A DNA stretch of 64,000 nt from Deinococcus sp. QL22 (GTDB taxonomy: Bacteria > Deinococcota > Deinococci > Deinococcales > Deinococcaceae). Position 1 is the first letter of the stretch; every line of letters starts with the position of its first letter. A model generated the notes under the pieces. It saw only the letters and a list, made by a program, of their open reading frames with translations. It searched no databases and had not been told where the DNA came from. The DNA is taken from positions 1 to 64,000 of the forward strand of contig NZ_CP097153.1 of the NCBI RefSeq assembly GCF_023370075.1, read 5' to 3'. Position numbers and translations under genes: made by a program. Below are positions 1-10,025 of this stretch, one piece after another.

Positions 1-1153
1 CCCTGACCTCGCGTTGGTGTATCAGGCCGCGCCGAGCGACGATCCGCAGCAACGCAAGCCCGACATCTCCCGCGCTCAGGAGTTGCTGGGCTGGACGCCG
101 CGTGTACCCTTGGCGGAAGGCTTGGCTGTTACGACTGCGGCCTTTCGGGAAGACAAGGACAGACAAGACCAACCTCCTGAGGAGCCTCTGGTCAGTGTGG
201 TCATTCCCACCCACAATCGCCCAGAGTTGCTGATCGAACGCGCCGTTCGCACGGCCCTCAAGCAAACCCTCCACAACATAGAAGTCATCGTGGTCATCGA
301 CGGCCCCGACCCGGCGACGGTAGAAGCTCTTGCGCAACTGTCTGATCCCCGGCTGCGGGTGTTGGCTCTGCCCGACAATATCGGGGCTGCTGAGGCCCGT
401 AACATTGGCATTCGCGCCGGCAAAGCAGAATGGATTGCCCTGCTCGATGATGACGACGAATGGGCACCCCAAAAATTGGAACGGCAATTGGTGGCGGCGC
501 GGGCTTCCGCACACGATCAACCCATAGTTGTGTGCCGTTATTTCCTGCCGACTCCGCAGGGTACGCACGAAGAACCGCCCCGCTTTCCCTATGCGGGCGA
601 AGCCATTGGTGATTACCTGATGGCGCGTGACGCGTGGTTGTCCCATGACCACATACTGATGAGTACCATTTTGTTTGCGCGGCGCGAGCTGTTCTTGCAA
701 GTGCCATTTGATCCGGCGCTGCGCCGCCATCAAGATTGGGATTGGCTGTTGCGGGTCTTCTCTTTCCCCGGTGTGGGGTTTGAGGGTGTACCGGATGTGC
801 TGGCGACGTTTCACTTTCACGAGCCGCGCCCACACATGTGCCTCTCCGCCAACTGGAGTGAATCGCTCGCGTGGGCTAAATCCCATCATCAAAGTGGTCG
901 GCTAAGTGAGCGTGCTTATGTTGGCTTTATCGTGCATCATCTGAGCCAATTTGCGGCCAATGACGGATCGGCTCATGCGTTTTGGTCGACTTCAAGAGCA
1001 GTGTTGTCTGGGCGTCCCCGTCCCTTTGAAGTGGCACGCTACGTCGCAACGTGGCTGTTCCCTCAACACCTTCGGCGGCGGATGCATCTCTTGGCCGAAA
1101 GCGGTTGGTCGCAGTTGCGGCCAGTGCGTCAACCGGATGCTGGAAAGGCCTAA
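1..1153 (+). CDS. SDR sugar epimerase/decarboxylase C-terminus fused to GT2 glycosyltransferase (5' partial)
   Basis: The frame is open to the window edge, so the true start lies upstream. The first ~40 visible residues (DDPQQRKPDI, LLGW, EGL) match the C-terminal end of extended SDR nucleotide-sugar enzymes of the UDP-glucuronate decarboxylase/epimerase kind. They run without a stop into a GT-A family 2 domain: VSVVIPTHNRPELL (nucleotide-binding strand) near residue 60 and the DXD-like LLDDDDEW near residue 143. The visible polypeptide is therefore a fusion of a sugar-nucleotide-modifying enzyme and a transferase, which could make a donor sugar and transfer it. It is first of four same-strand polysaccharide genes. 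The acceptor is unknown. The GT2 call is firm; the SDR part rests on a short C-terminal match. Confidence 0.8.
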   Translation, partial: PDLALVYQAAPSDDPQQRKPDISRAQELLGWTPRVPLAEGLAVTTAAFREDKDRQDQPPEEPLVSVVIPTHNRPELLIERAVRTALKQTLHNIEVIVVIDGPDPATVEALAQLSDPRLRVLALPDNIGAAEARNIGIRAGKAEWIALLDDDDEWAPQKLERQLVAARASAHDQPIVVCRYFLPTPQGTHEEPPRFPYAGEAIGDYLMARDAWLSHDHILMSTILFARRELFLQVPFDPALRRHQDWDWLLRVFSFPGVGFEGVPDVLATFHFHEPRPHMCLSANWSESLAWAKSHHQSGRLSERAYVGFIVHHLSQFAANDGSAHAFWSTSRAVLSGRPRPFEVARYVATWLFPQHLRRRMHLLAESGWSQLRPVRQPDAGKA

Positions 1154-1232
1154 TGTATGTCCGCCGGAACAATTCGTTAGACGGTCTGGTCGTCCTGTGG
1201 CTTTTCGTCAGCTGTCAAGGCAGGCGGACTGA

Positions 1233-2477
1233 ATGACTCTTCATTTGGTTGTGCCCTGCGACAATTCAGTGGCTGAACTAGAAAGGTTCAGTTTGAATCA
1301 GGCGGAGGCGCTGCCCCGATGTTCTCTGAACCACGTGACTACGCGTTGGGTGAAATGGATCAGTACTCCTCCACACCGCACCTTGATTGTGAACGGTATA
1401 CACTTACGACGTTGTCTGTCTGGACAGTGGTACGAGGTGGACGCTGTGCTCCTGTTTAAAAAACGAATTCGTGTGCTGGCGTTACGGCTGATCCACGCCC
1501 ATTTAGGCCCTACGGCAGCGCAGGCTTTGCTACTGGCCCGCCGCCTGAAAATGCCTTCAATGATTGCGTTTGTCACCCTGTATAGTGAGCACGTCCGGTC
1601 CTATACGTTCTTGCGTAACTGCCATTCGGTTGCCAAACGCGCCCAAACCGCTCAAGCCAGCGCGCTGTTTACCGCTGGATTAGAACGTAGTCGCAGGCCA
1701 CTGTTTTCCAGAAGGTTGCTGGCAGACAAGAGGGTCACGCCTTACAGCGGCATAGATTCCTCAGTATTTGTTGGTAGCGGTGTACAGGCACACTCCCAGC
1801 TGGTACTTTCATCACCTCAGACAGTGTCGGTCACGGAAAGCGTGTCAGTGAAAGCAACTCGAACTCTGGCAGTTGTCAATCAGCCTGCGCCTGAATCCTC
1901 GGTGATCGTTGTCGGCAATCACTTTGCAAAGATGGGGGGCGGCCATCTTTTGCCGACTATGCCCAGCGTTCAGCGGCCTATTCAGGCTGCTAAATTGGTA
2001 GTGATCGGAGCTGGCCCGCTGGAAGAGTGGACTGCACAACAGGGTATGAATGCTTTGTTCGTGCGCCGTCAAACGGCAGAGCACGTGCGCGACTGGATGA
2101 CCGTGTATGTACCCAGCATCATGGCCGAAAATAGAGGTGCACACGGCCTTCTGCGGCAATGCTCGGGAGGCTTGGCAGTGGATCCGTCCACTGTTACCAC
2201 CGGCAGCGTGAGCAATTTCAGCGCTGTGAATCACAGTAAAACAGGGGGCTGGGTGGTACCCGGAGCCGATGAGGGGCAGTCGGTGCACGCTGCCTTGCTG
2301 TGGCTGAAATACCCTGACTTAATTCATCAAGCCCTGACTACCGCGCTTGGGGATGGCCGAACCCGCCTTGATCTGCCCTTGTTGGTAGAGGACTCAGGGG
2401 CGCTGCACGAGCAGGTTATCTTTACCGGATCAGCATACTTGCAATACGGTCATTTAAGCGGTGAGGGATCCACATGA
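1233..2477 (+). CDS. highly diverged GT4-like glycosyltransferase, possibly decayed
   Basis: A 414-residue open frame with faint GT-B/GT4 landmarks in the right order: IHAHLGPTAAQALLLARRL near residue 87, YSGID near 171, VGNHFAKMGGGHLL near 225 (normally VGR..EKKG..L), VVIGAGPLEEW near 252, and a weak PSIMAEN..GLL block near 288 where active family members carry a well-kept E-x7-E motif. That motif is not recognisable here. The DNA is less GC-rich than its neighbours. The stop overlaps the next start (ATGA), so it sits in the polysaccharide operon. It may be a dead transferase kept open by chance or coupling, or a very divergent enzyme. No clear Shine-Dalgarno precedes the chosen ATG. Confidence 0.6.
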   Translation: MTLHLVVPCDNSVAELERFSLNQAEALPRCSLNHVTTRWVKWISTPPHRTLIVNGIHLRRCLSGQWYEVDAVLLFKKRIRVLALRLIHAHLGPTAAQALLLARRLKMPSMIAFVTLYSEHVRSYTFLRNCHSVAKRAQTAQASALFTAGLERSRRPLFSRRLLADKRVTPYSGIDSSVFVGSGVQAHSQLVLSSPQTVSVTESVSVKATRTLAVVNQPAPESSVIVVGNHFAKMGGGHLLPTMPSVQRPIQAAKLVVIGAGPLEEWTAQQGMNALFVRRQTAEHVRDWMTVYVPSIMAENRGAHGLLRQCSGGLAVDPSTVTTGSVSNFSAVNHSKTGGWVVPGADEGQSVHAALLWLKYPDLIHQALTTALGDGRTRLDLPLLVEDSGALHEQVIFTGSAYLQYGHLSGEGST

Positions 2478-3979
2478 CTGGTCTGAAAGACAAAACGATG
2501 CGGGCCATAAAATGGAGTTCTCTCTCTTTTCTGACCACTATTTTACTGACGCCTTTGTTCGCTGCCATCTTGGCCCGCCTCCTTTCCAAAGAGGAATTTG
2601 GCCTGTTTGCTATCGGCCTCAGCCTGTATGCGGTGGGGCAGTACATCGCTGATTTTGGTATCGCGCAGGCCTTGGTTCAAAAGAGTGACCTGACGGAAGA
2701 GGATATTCGGGCAGGATTTACGTCGTCGGTTTTGCTGGGGTTACTGGCAACTGCGCTGGCCTGGCTACTTGCTCCGGCGGCCGGCGACTTCTTCAATAAT
2801 GCTGATGTCACGCCGTTTATGCGGGCGTATGCCTGTGTGTATGTCATTGCGTCATTAGCAACCGTATCGACAAGTTTGCTGCGCCGTGCTCTCCGGTTTA
2901 AACCCCTCATGGTAGTCGAGGTTGGTTCTTACATTATCGGGCAAGGTGTCTTCGGTCTAGGGGCGGCTTACTTGGGGTTGGGAGCTTACAGTCTTATTGT
3001 CAGTGCGGCCGTACAGGCCGTCATCCAGTTGTCAGTGTCTTATTTCTATGGTCGTCACCCCTTCGGCTTTACCTTTCGCCGTGAGTCTTACCGCGCTCTC
3101 TATGCTTTCGGTGGCCGGGCATCCCTTGTTAATTTTTTGGAATTTTTAAGCACTAATCTGGATACCCTCATGATTGGCCGCTTTTACGGCACAGGCATCT
3201 TGGGCTTGTATAACCGGGGGTATAACGTCATTTATGCGCCGATGATCGGACTGGCCCGTAGCCTGACCCGGGTGCTTGCTCCGTCCTTCAGTGTGGTGCA
3301 GCACGACCAGGCCAAGCTGCGCTCCTCGTACTTGTCGGGATTGATGGCGCTCTCTATCTTGCTATTCAGTATTGCGGCCAGCGCATTTATTTCAGCCCGC
3401 GAAATCGTGCTGGTGCTGCTCGGAGAATCGTTTATCAGTGTCGTCCCAATTGTGCAGGTACTAGCCCTGTTCATTCCTTTCCCTGTGCTCGGTAATCTGT
3501 CGGCAGTGCTGGCCGAAGCCTCAGCCCGCCTGAACGCCAAAATTTTGGTGCAGTCGGTGTATCTGGTGGGGCTGGCAGCAGCGTATTGGATGGCGTACCG
3601 CCTCGGCTGGGGCATCCTAGGCTTTGCAAGCGTGCTGACGGTTGCGGGCGCAATCCGCAGCGCTGCGTACGCAGTCGTCGCCCGGCGCATCATTGGTGGG
3701 GGCGGCAAAGAAATCGTACGGGCCTACACGGTGGGGTTGGTCTACGGGCTTGGTATGGCCGCAGTGATGTTCATGGTGATCTATCCGCTACGCCAATTTG
3801 GCCTCTCGCCTTTTGTGCTGCTCGGGATAGAGGTGCTACTGAGCGGCGCCCTGCTCGTAGCCCTACTGCTGCTGGGGCCAACCAACGAGTTACAAAATCA
3901 AGTTCGTACCCTGATCCGCAACATTATCTCGCGCACTGGACGTTGGTGGAAAGACAGGCGCCATGTCAAAGGTACCTAA
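2474..3979 (+). CDS. polysaccharide flippase (MOP superfamily, Wzx-like)
   Basis: The 501-residue product is strongly hydrophobic with about 12-14 predicted membrane segments and the early RLLSKEEFGLFAIGLSL block typical of oligosaccharide flippases (polysaccharide_synt family). Such proteins move lipid-linked repeat units across the cytoplasmic membrane. Its start overlaps the previous stop by 4 nt, consistent with translational coupling, and GAGGGATCC upstream can serve as ribosome binding site. The neighbouring glycosyltransferases support a role in exopolysaccharide or surface glycan export. No polymerase (Wzy) is visible in the window. Confidence 0.9.
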   Translation: MTGLKDKTMRAIKWSSLSFLTTILLTPLFAAILARLLSKEEFGLFAIGLSLYAVGQYIADFGIAQALVQKSDLTEEDIRAGFTSSVLLGLLATALAWLLAPAAGDFFNNADVTPFMRAYACVYVIASLATVSTSLLRRALRFKPLMVVEVGSYIIGQGVFGLGAAYLGLGAYSLIVSAAVQAVIQLSVSYFYGRHPFGFTFRRESYRALYAFGGRASLVNFLEFLSTNLDTLMIGRFYGTGILGLYNRGYNVIYAPMIGLARSLTRVLAPSFSVVQHDQAKLRSSYLSGLMALSILLFSIAASAFISAREIVLVLLGESFISVVPIVQVLALFIPFPVLGNLSAVLAEASARLNAKILVQSVYLVGLAAAYWMAYRLGWGILGFASVLTVAGAIRSAAYAVVARRIIGGGGKEIVRAYTVGLVYGLGMAAVMFMVIYPLRQFGLSPFVLLGIEVLLSGALLVALLLLGPTNELQNQVRTLIRNIISRTGRWWKDRRHVKGT

Positions 3980-4020
3980 GCCACATTCTTACTTGACATC
4001 TCTAAAGAAAAAGGAGCCTT

Positions 4021-4977
4021 ATGACCCAGTTTCCCTCCCCTCCTCCTTACGCTGATGTGCGGACTGAGCCGCAAGCCAGTGCGACCAACAGCGGTACTGC
4101 AGCCATCGTTGTGACCTACAACCGCAAGCATCTCCTTAAGCGCTGCCTGACTTTGCTCATGAGTCAGACGGCACCGCTGGAGCAAATCTACGTGATCGAT
4201 AATGCTTCTACAGACGGCACAGCGGACATTATTCCCAATCATCCTCAAATCACGCATGTGAAGCTTGAGCGCAACCTAGGCGGCGCATACGGGTTTTCGC
4301 ATGGAGTAGAGCGGGCGCTAAGAGGTGGGCACCGCCACCTGTGGTTGATGGATGACGACTGCTTACCCGAAGTCGAGGCCCTGGCAGAATTGCTGGAATA
4401 CACCGGCGAGAGTGAGTCTCTGTGCAGCGCCGTGTTGGCCCGTGACGGGCGCTACGATCTGCACCAGCGCCGCAGCTTTGATGAAGTGCGCCTTAGCGAA
4501 ACTGACTTGCCCAAAGAAGCGTATGTCCAACCCGGCACGCCTGTCGATCTGTTTACCTTTGTCAGCGTGCTGATCAGCACAGATCTGGTGCGGCGGGCGG
4601 GGCTTCCTGTCAACAACTTCTTTTTTATGTACGATGACAGCGAATACGCGCTGCGTCTGCGTGAATTGGGAGTTACGACGCGTTTGGTGCCCGCCAGCCG
4701 GGTCTGGCATTACGGCAGCCTCACTTACCCGGCTGTCCGGACTGCCTATAACCCCCTGAAGCATTACTACAACACGCGCAATCAACTGTTGGTCTACCGC
4801 CAATACGGAACCTCTCCGCTGTGGTACGCCATTCGTGTAATGGTCAAGACAGGCGGCGCTTTTATCCGGTTGGTTCAGCACCGCGAACTGACCCGCCGCT
4901 CGGCAGGTTTGGCGGCACGTGCCCTGCTGGACGCTGTCCGTGGGAAGGCGTATGTACGCTCTATTCGCACGAACTGA
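4021..4977 (+). CDS. GT2 glycosyltransferase (rhamnosyl/galactofuranosyl-transferase-like)
   Basis: The 318-residue product begins a GT-A fold at about residue 28 with AAIVVTYNRKHLLKRCL, followed by VIDNASTDGT and an acidic LMDDDCLPE motif near residue 108 (DXD region). The later segment NNFFFMYDDSEYALRL and HYYNTRNQLL are characteristic of WbbL/GlfT-type GT2 enzymes that add rhamnose or galactofuranose to lipid-linked glycans. AAGGAG lies 7 nt before the ATG. It is the last gene of the polysaccharide group and is followed by a strong hairpin. Specificity cannot be read from sequence. Confidence 0.88.
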   Translation: MTQFPSPPPYADVRTEPQASATNSGTAAIVVTYNRKHLLKRCLTLLMSQTAPLEQIYVIDNASTDGTADIIPNHPQITHVKLERNLGGAYGFSHGVERALRGGHRHLWLMDDDCLPEVEALAELLEYTGESESLCSAVLARDGRYDLHQRRSFDEVRLSETDLPKEAYVQPGTPVDLFTFVSVLISTDLVRRAGLPVNNFFFMYDDSEYALRLRELGVTTRLVPASRVWHYGSLTYPAVRTAYNPLKHYYNTRNQLLVYRQYGTSPLWYAIRVMVKTGGAFIRLVQHRELTRRSAGLAARALLDAVRGKAYVRSIRTN

Positions 4978-5005
4978 TTTGGGCTGCCTGCCCTACCCTC
5001 TCTTT

Positions 5006-5041
5006 AAAGTGCCGCTCTCGCAACAGCTGGAGCGGCACTTT
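5006..5041 (+). terminator. hairpin terminator after polysaccharide operon
   Basis: Perfect 12-bp inverted repeat AAAGTGCCGCTC / GAGCGGCACTTT with a 12-nt loop, ending in TTT, 28 nt after the glycosyltransferase stop. Confidence 0.75.
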
Positions 5042-5314
5042 CTGGTGTTGGTCTACAGGCGCCTTGCGTTGTCCGCTCATCAATGTTGCCAGCGCATCGG
5101 CCCAGTTCAGCGGTGCGTACGTGCTGCTGCCTTTGCTCAGTTGCAGCGGGTCAGGTTGATCAGGTGACGGATTCCATACGATTCCCGTACCGGCGGCCCT
5201 ATAGATCGACGCCCTGCTGATCACACAGCCATCACCTGCTCGTCCACCTCCCGAAATCTCTCCTTACTCTGCTCGAATTGAATCCCAAAGTACGGGATTC
5301 AATCGGAGTCCGTC
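5042..5314. other. gap without recognised gene
   Basis: 273 nt between the terminator and the convergent permease gene. A minus-strand frame of 87 codons crosses it (4961-5224) but overlaps the hairpin and shows no recognisable motif. A repeated GGGATTC/AATCC element near 5280-5305 may be part of a terminator for the convergent gene. I see nothing else supportable. Confidence 0.4.
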
Positions 5315-6748
5315 TTAAAGTTCGGCCCAGTCTGCCGCCGACATTTCGTGGGTCAAGCGGTCGGGTTGGCCGCGCTTGAACACAGTGTTGGTGATCAGGA
5401 AGGCAAGGGGCGCGGAGGCCAGTAAGATGGCAGCCAGCACCAGAAAACTCGCGCCTTCATCCCGCGCAGTAATGAGCACCGCGACCACGATGATCGGCGC
5501 AGGCAGCAGTGAAATGACGATCACGCCTGGCAATCCGCCGGGAATGCGGAAGGGCCGTACCATTTCGGGTACCTTCAGGCGCAGCATGATCAGCAACGTA
5601 AATTGCAGCAGCAAGCTGACGCCGTACAGCAGCACAGTGGTCACGGCCAACGTCTGGAACGGGCCAAACGCCAGCATCGCGTAAATGACCGAACACACGA
5701 TAATGGAGATGACTGGTGTGCCGAAGCGGGGATGGCGGGCCACCAACGCCTGTGACAGGTAGCCGTCCGAGGCCAAGACGAAGGGCAGGCGGCTGTTGGA
5801 CAGTACCATTGCGTTAAACAGGCCCGCCGCGCAGAACATACCTCCGATAGCGACCCAGATCCCCAGCCAGCGCCCGCCGATAGCTGTCGCCAGTTCGGGG
5901 AAAAAGACCGTGTCGCCCCATTTGGTGTGGTCCACGCCTGAAGTCAGACCTGCCAACACGGGCGATAGGTAGGCGAGAATGATAAGTGGCACGGCGATCA
6001 GCATGACCCTGGGAATGACTTTCAGCGTTTTTTCGATTTCACCTAGAATGGTGCTGATGCTGTCCCAGCCGAGGAAGTTGTACATCACGATAAACAAGCC
6101 CAGCCCGAAGGCCCCGAGCAGGCCCGTTCCGGGAGGCGTGACAGGCAACCAGAACGGCTCTGGGTTAGCGGCCCAGCGAATGCCCGCCAGCACGAACATC
6201 GTGATAAAGGGCGCGAACACCATCACGGCGAAGACCTTGCTGCTGTCGCCCACCGCTTTGGCTCCGCGAATGTCCAGCAGACCAAAACCGACGATCAGCA
6301 CGGCGGCCACGATCCAGCGCACTGCCGCCGAATCGTCAATGACGGTGCTGCTAAACGCGAGGCGCAAAAAGCTGCTGGTGCAATCGGCGAACAGGGCCGC
6401 GAAACTGGCCGCGATGACCAGCCCGTACAGCCAGCTGATCCAGCTCTGAGTAAAGCCCCAGAATCGGCCCAGGGCGCGTTTGACCCACACGTAATAGCCG
6501 CCCTCTACGGGCATGGCGGTGGCCAGTTCGGTGACCATCAGGGCGGTAGGAATGCTCCAGATAAACGGTGTAATCAGGATTAGGGCAATCGCCATGCCCG
6601 GCGCAGAGCCGGCGACCAGCCCTTCGATACCGAACGCGCCGCCCGTCACCGTGAAGTAGATGACTATGATGACGCCCTACAGCCCCAATTTGGGCCGTCC
6701 GGGAGCAGTGGCAAGGGAACTTCCAGCAGTGGTGGGTCTGACCGTCAT
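5315..6748 (-). pseudogene. APC-family amino acid/polyamine permease, interrupted by amber stop
   Basis: The natural start appears to be the ATG at 6748 (GAGG upstream; product begins MTVRPTTAGSS). Codon 24 (complement of 6677-6679) is TAG inside the conserved first membrane segment, KLGL*GVIIVIYFTVTGGAFG, where family members usually carry a Trp or other residue. After it the frame is open for 444 residues with about 11 membrane helices, including SGGAFG-like TGGAFGIEGLV and PVEGGYYVWVKRALG of APC permeases (polyamine uptake/PUT-like). An internal GTG at 6649 could give a product lacking part of helix 1, probably inactive. It is divergent from the PucR gene and beside amine-catabolism genes, suggesting uptake of an amine or amino acid. 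Confidence 0.75.
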
Positions 6749-6983
6749 GGAAACCTCGCTTGGGCGCGGCAAAAGAAGAAAGACGATGGGCAGCGATCTG
6801 TGAACTGTAGAGCTGCACTGTGGTGAAGAAGCCTCAGCTTAATCAATCCGTCATCTGGCTGGCCTGTGGCTGTCCTATCAACTCAGGGCGGCAAACTTGG
6901 GAATTGGTCACAATATCTAGTGTCCGGTATGCTCTGCAGTGTGAATCTTCCTTGGTGCTAGGGCCAAAAGTGGAGGCAACCCC

Positions 6984-8585
6984 ATGCACGTTGCTGACGT
7001 GCTGACGCTGCCTGCCTGCGCTGAGGCGAGGGTCGTGCAACCGTCCAGCCCTGACCTAGCCCGAATCGTGCGGTTGGCCCATGTGATAGACGTGCCCGAC
7101 GCCCAGAGTTGGGTGCGCCCCGGCACGCTCCTGCTGACCACTGGCCTCTCTTAGCCGCATGAAAGCGCCGCCCTGACCCTGTTCGGACAGGATTTGGCGC
7201 GGCGTGGCCCGGCGGCGGTGGTGCTGGCCGTGCCACACTTTTTCCCCGCCTTCCCACCTGAAGTGGCTGCGGCGCTGGCTGAATCCGGCATTGCGGTCCT
7301 GGAACTGCCCTGGGAAGTGCCGTTCGTGGAAGTGGTGCAACAGACGCACGAATTTATTTTGCAGGCGCAGGCCGACCATCTGGCCCGCAGCGAATCTATT
7401 CACCGGGCGCTGACCCGCGCCGCGCTCGGCGGGCAACTCAGCGACGTGGCCGGAACCCTGTCGGAGCAGTTGGGGCGGGCAGCGTTGTTGCTGGCCCCCA
7501 ACGGCCTGCCCCTGACACGCAGCCCTCGGACCGCCAGTCCTGAATCGCCTCATCTGGCGCTGCAATCAGCCCCCGATCCTGCGTTGGCCCGTCACGCTCT
7601 CGCCCGCCCCGGCACGGCTCCGCGCCCGCTGGCAGGCGGCATGTTGGTTCCGGTGGTGCTGCGTGGGCAGCGCGAAGGTGGAGTATGGGTGGCGGGTGCG
7701 GCCCCTTCGGGACAGGCGCAGCCGGGGCACGATCTGGAAATTCGGGCCGCTGAACACGCTGCCACCGTTGCCGCCCTCTTGATGTTGGCGCAGCAGGACA
7801 TAGAAGTGTTGGAAGCGCGGCTGGGCTACGCTTTCTTAGACACGCTGCTGGAGGGCCGTTTTACTGCCGATTCCAGCCTGCACGAGCGGGCGAGGCGGCT
7901 GGGCTTCGAGGTTCAGGGCAGCTACACGGTGGCGCTGCTGGTGCTGCCGGGCGCACTGCCCCTGCTGCCCGAAGGATTCGCCCAGCGCGAACAGGCCGCA
8001 TCCCAACTGCGCGGGGCGTTGGCGTCGTTGGGGGCCGCGCCGCTCGTGAGCGTGAGCCTGAATCACATCTGATTTTTGCTGCCCCACACGCTCAGCGCCG
8101 AGCGAGTGTGGGTGCGGCTGGGGTGGCGAGACGCGGGAGCATCGGCAGTGGTGCCGGGGATGATGCCTGGAATGGCCTACGGGCGGGTGCGGGTGGGCGT
8201 GGCGGGCGTGGCGCAGGGCCGGGCCGAAGTGCTGGCGCTGGCGGCCTACGCGCAAGCCGGCCAACTGCGCTCTTACGCCGAGGTCTTGGTTCCCCGCGGC
8301 CTCAGCGGTGACCGCGACGCACAGGCCGACCTGGTGCGCGGCCTGCTGGAGCCGTTGCGCGGGGCGCGGGGCGGAGCCGCCCTGATCGCCACCGTACAGG
8401 CCCTCTGCGACACCGGTTTTATACAGGCCGAAGCCGCCACACGCTTGGGCATTCACGGCAATACGCTGCGTTACTGGATGGACAGAACAGAGGCGCTGAC
8501 GGGCCGCACTCTGGCAGACCCGGCCACAAGGTCGCTCTGGTGGCTGGCCCTGCAACTGGGCGCGCTGGAAAGCAGCCAACTCTAG
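6984..8585 (+). pseudogene. PucR-family transcriptional regulator with two in-frame stops
   Basis: One frame from the ATG at 6984 (GGAGG 8 nt upstream) encodes a full PucR-type regulator of about 533 codons, but it is cut by TAG at 7152-7154 (codon 57, LLLTTGLS*PHE, where a Trp codon TGG is expected) and TGA at 8070-8072 (codon 363, NHI*FLLP, readily derived from CGA). The N-terminal purine-catabolism domain (VRPGTLLLTTGL), middle region and C-terminal PucR helix-turn-helix (AATRLGIHGNTLRYWMDR near codon 500) are all present. Position at the head of the aminotransferase cluster and opposite the permease implies it once controlled both. Confidence 0.8.
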
Positions 8586-8694
8586 GAGCCGTTGTTGGGA
8601 TGCCACAACAACAGCTCCTCATTTTCGGCTCTTGTCCCTCATGCGCCTGCTGACCGCAAGGCTTACGCTGGCCTCTCAAAGGGAGGGCTTTGCC

Positions 8695-10008
8695 ATGACT
8701 ATTTCACCGTCCAGAACGGATGAACTGTTGGCGCTGCGGGCGTCCGAAATTCCGCGTGGAGTGAGCAACGCGCACCCGGTGGTGGCGGCGCGGGCTGAAG
8801 GCGTAAAACTGTGGGACATAGAAGGCCGGATGTACCACGACTGGGTGGGCGGCATTGGCGTGCTGAACGTGGGCCACAACCATCCCCATGTACTGGCAGC
8901 CGTGCGTACTCAACTCGATCACTTTACTCACACCTGCTTTCAGGTGGCGATGTACGAGCCGTATTTGCGCCTGGCACAGCGCCTGAATGCCCGCTTTCCC
9001 GGCCCAGCCTTGCCCACCAAAACCCTGTTTTTTACCACCGGAGTCGAGGCCACCGAAAACGCCATCAAGATCGCCCGCAGCTACACCGAGCGGCCCGCCG
9101 TGATTTCGTTTACCCACTCTTTTCACGGGCGCACGCTGATGGGCATGACCCTGACGGGCAAAAAGTCGTATTACTCCCAGAATTTCGGCCCCTTTGCTCC
9201 TGACGTGTACCACGCGCCGTTCCCCTATGAGTACCGGGGCGTCAGCGTGGAAGCGGCCATAGAGGCCATGCAGGAATTGTTCCGCACCACCGTTGATCCC
9301 TCCCGCGTGGCGGCTATCATCCTGGAACCTGTGCTGGGAGAAGGCGGATTTTTGGCTGCGCCCACCGCGTTTTTGCAGGCCCTCCGCGACCTCTGCGACC
9401 TGCACGGCATCGTGTTCATTGCCGATGAAATCCAGAGCGGCGTGGGGCGCACCGGCAGTTTCTGGGCCATCGAGCAAAGCGGCGTGCAGCCCGATCTACT
9501 GACCTTTGCCAAGAGCATTGGCGGTGGCCTGCCCCTGTCGGGCGTGACCGGAAAGGCCGAAATCATGGACGCTCCGGCCCCCGGTGGCCTGGGCGGCACC
9601 TATGCAGGCAACCCGCTGGCGTGCGCGGCTGGCATGGCGGTCATGGATCTGTTCGATGATCCCGCCCTGTTGACCCACGCCGAGCAGGTGGGTGAGCGCC
9701 TCTTCGCGGCCTTCCGCGCCCTGCAAGCCGAGGTGCCCGAAATTGGCGATGTGCGCGGCCTCGGCCCGATGATCGCCATGGAATTCGTGCAAGATGCCCA
9801 AACTCAAGGCACCCAGACCCGCGCCCCCGCCCCCGAAATCGCCACCCGAATTGTGGAAGCTGCCCGCCGCCGGGGACTGTTGTTGCTCAAAGCAGGCATG
9901 TACGCCAGTGTTATTCGCGTGCTGGTGCCAGTTACGGTGACTTTCGAAGAGCTGGAAGAAGGTCTGGTTATCCTGCGGGCGGCGGTGCTGGAAGCAGTGG
10001 GAAGGTAG
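8695..10008 (+). CDS. class III PLP-dependent aminotransferase (4-aminobutyrate/ornithine type)
   Basis: The 437-residue product has the fold-type I class III aminotransferase landmarks: GGIGVLNVGHNHP near residue 60, TTGVEATENAIKIAR near 117, SFHGRT near 142, the Asp-containing IADEIQSGVGRTG near 242, and the PLP lysine in FAKSIGGGLPLSGVTG near 275. Such enzymes move the terminal amine of GABA, putrescine or related omega-amino compounds to an oxo acid. I chose the ATG at 8695 because AGGGAGGG precedes it by 7 nt. It leads an enzyme set ending in a succinate-semialdehyde-type dehydrogenase, which favours GABA or polyamine breakdown. Confidence 0.9.
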   Translation: MTISPSRTDELLALRASEIPRGVSNAHPVVAARAEGVKLWDIEGRMYHDWVGGIGVLNVGHNHPHVLAAVRTQLDHFTHTCFQVAMYEPYLRLAQRLNARFPGPALPTKTLFFTTGVEATENAIKIARSYTERPAVISFTHSFHGRTLMGMTLTGKKSYYSQNFGPFAPDVYHAPFPYEYRGVSVEAAIEAMQELFRTTVDPSRVAAIILEPVLGEGGFLAAPTAFLQALRDLCDLHGIVFIADEIQSGVGRTGSFWAIEQSGVQPDLLTFAKSIGGGLPLSGVTGKAEIMDAPAPGGLGGTYAGNPLACAAGMAVMDLFDDPALLTHAEQVGERLFAAFRALQAEVPEIGDVRGLGPMIAMEFVQDAQTQGTQTRAPAPEIATRIVEAARRRGLLLLKAGMYASVIRVLVPVTVTFEELEEGLVILRAAVLEAVGR

Positions 10009-10025
10009 GGCAATTGCTGCGCTCA

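Noticed and set aside
4961..5224. 87-codon minus-strand frame after the glycosyltransferase
   Set aside because: It runs through the terminator hairpin and the end of the glycosyltransferase gene and shows no motif.
5315..8585. Reassigned UAG (read as Trp) as explanation for the two TGG-to-TAG changes
   Set aside because: Other intact genes in the window use TAG as a normal stop (for example the MalG-type permease), and one lesion is TGA.
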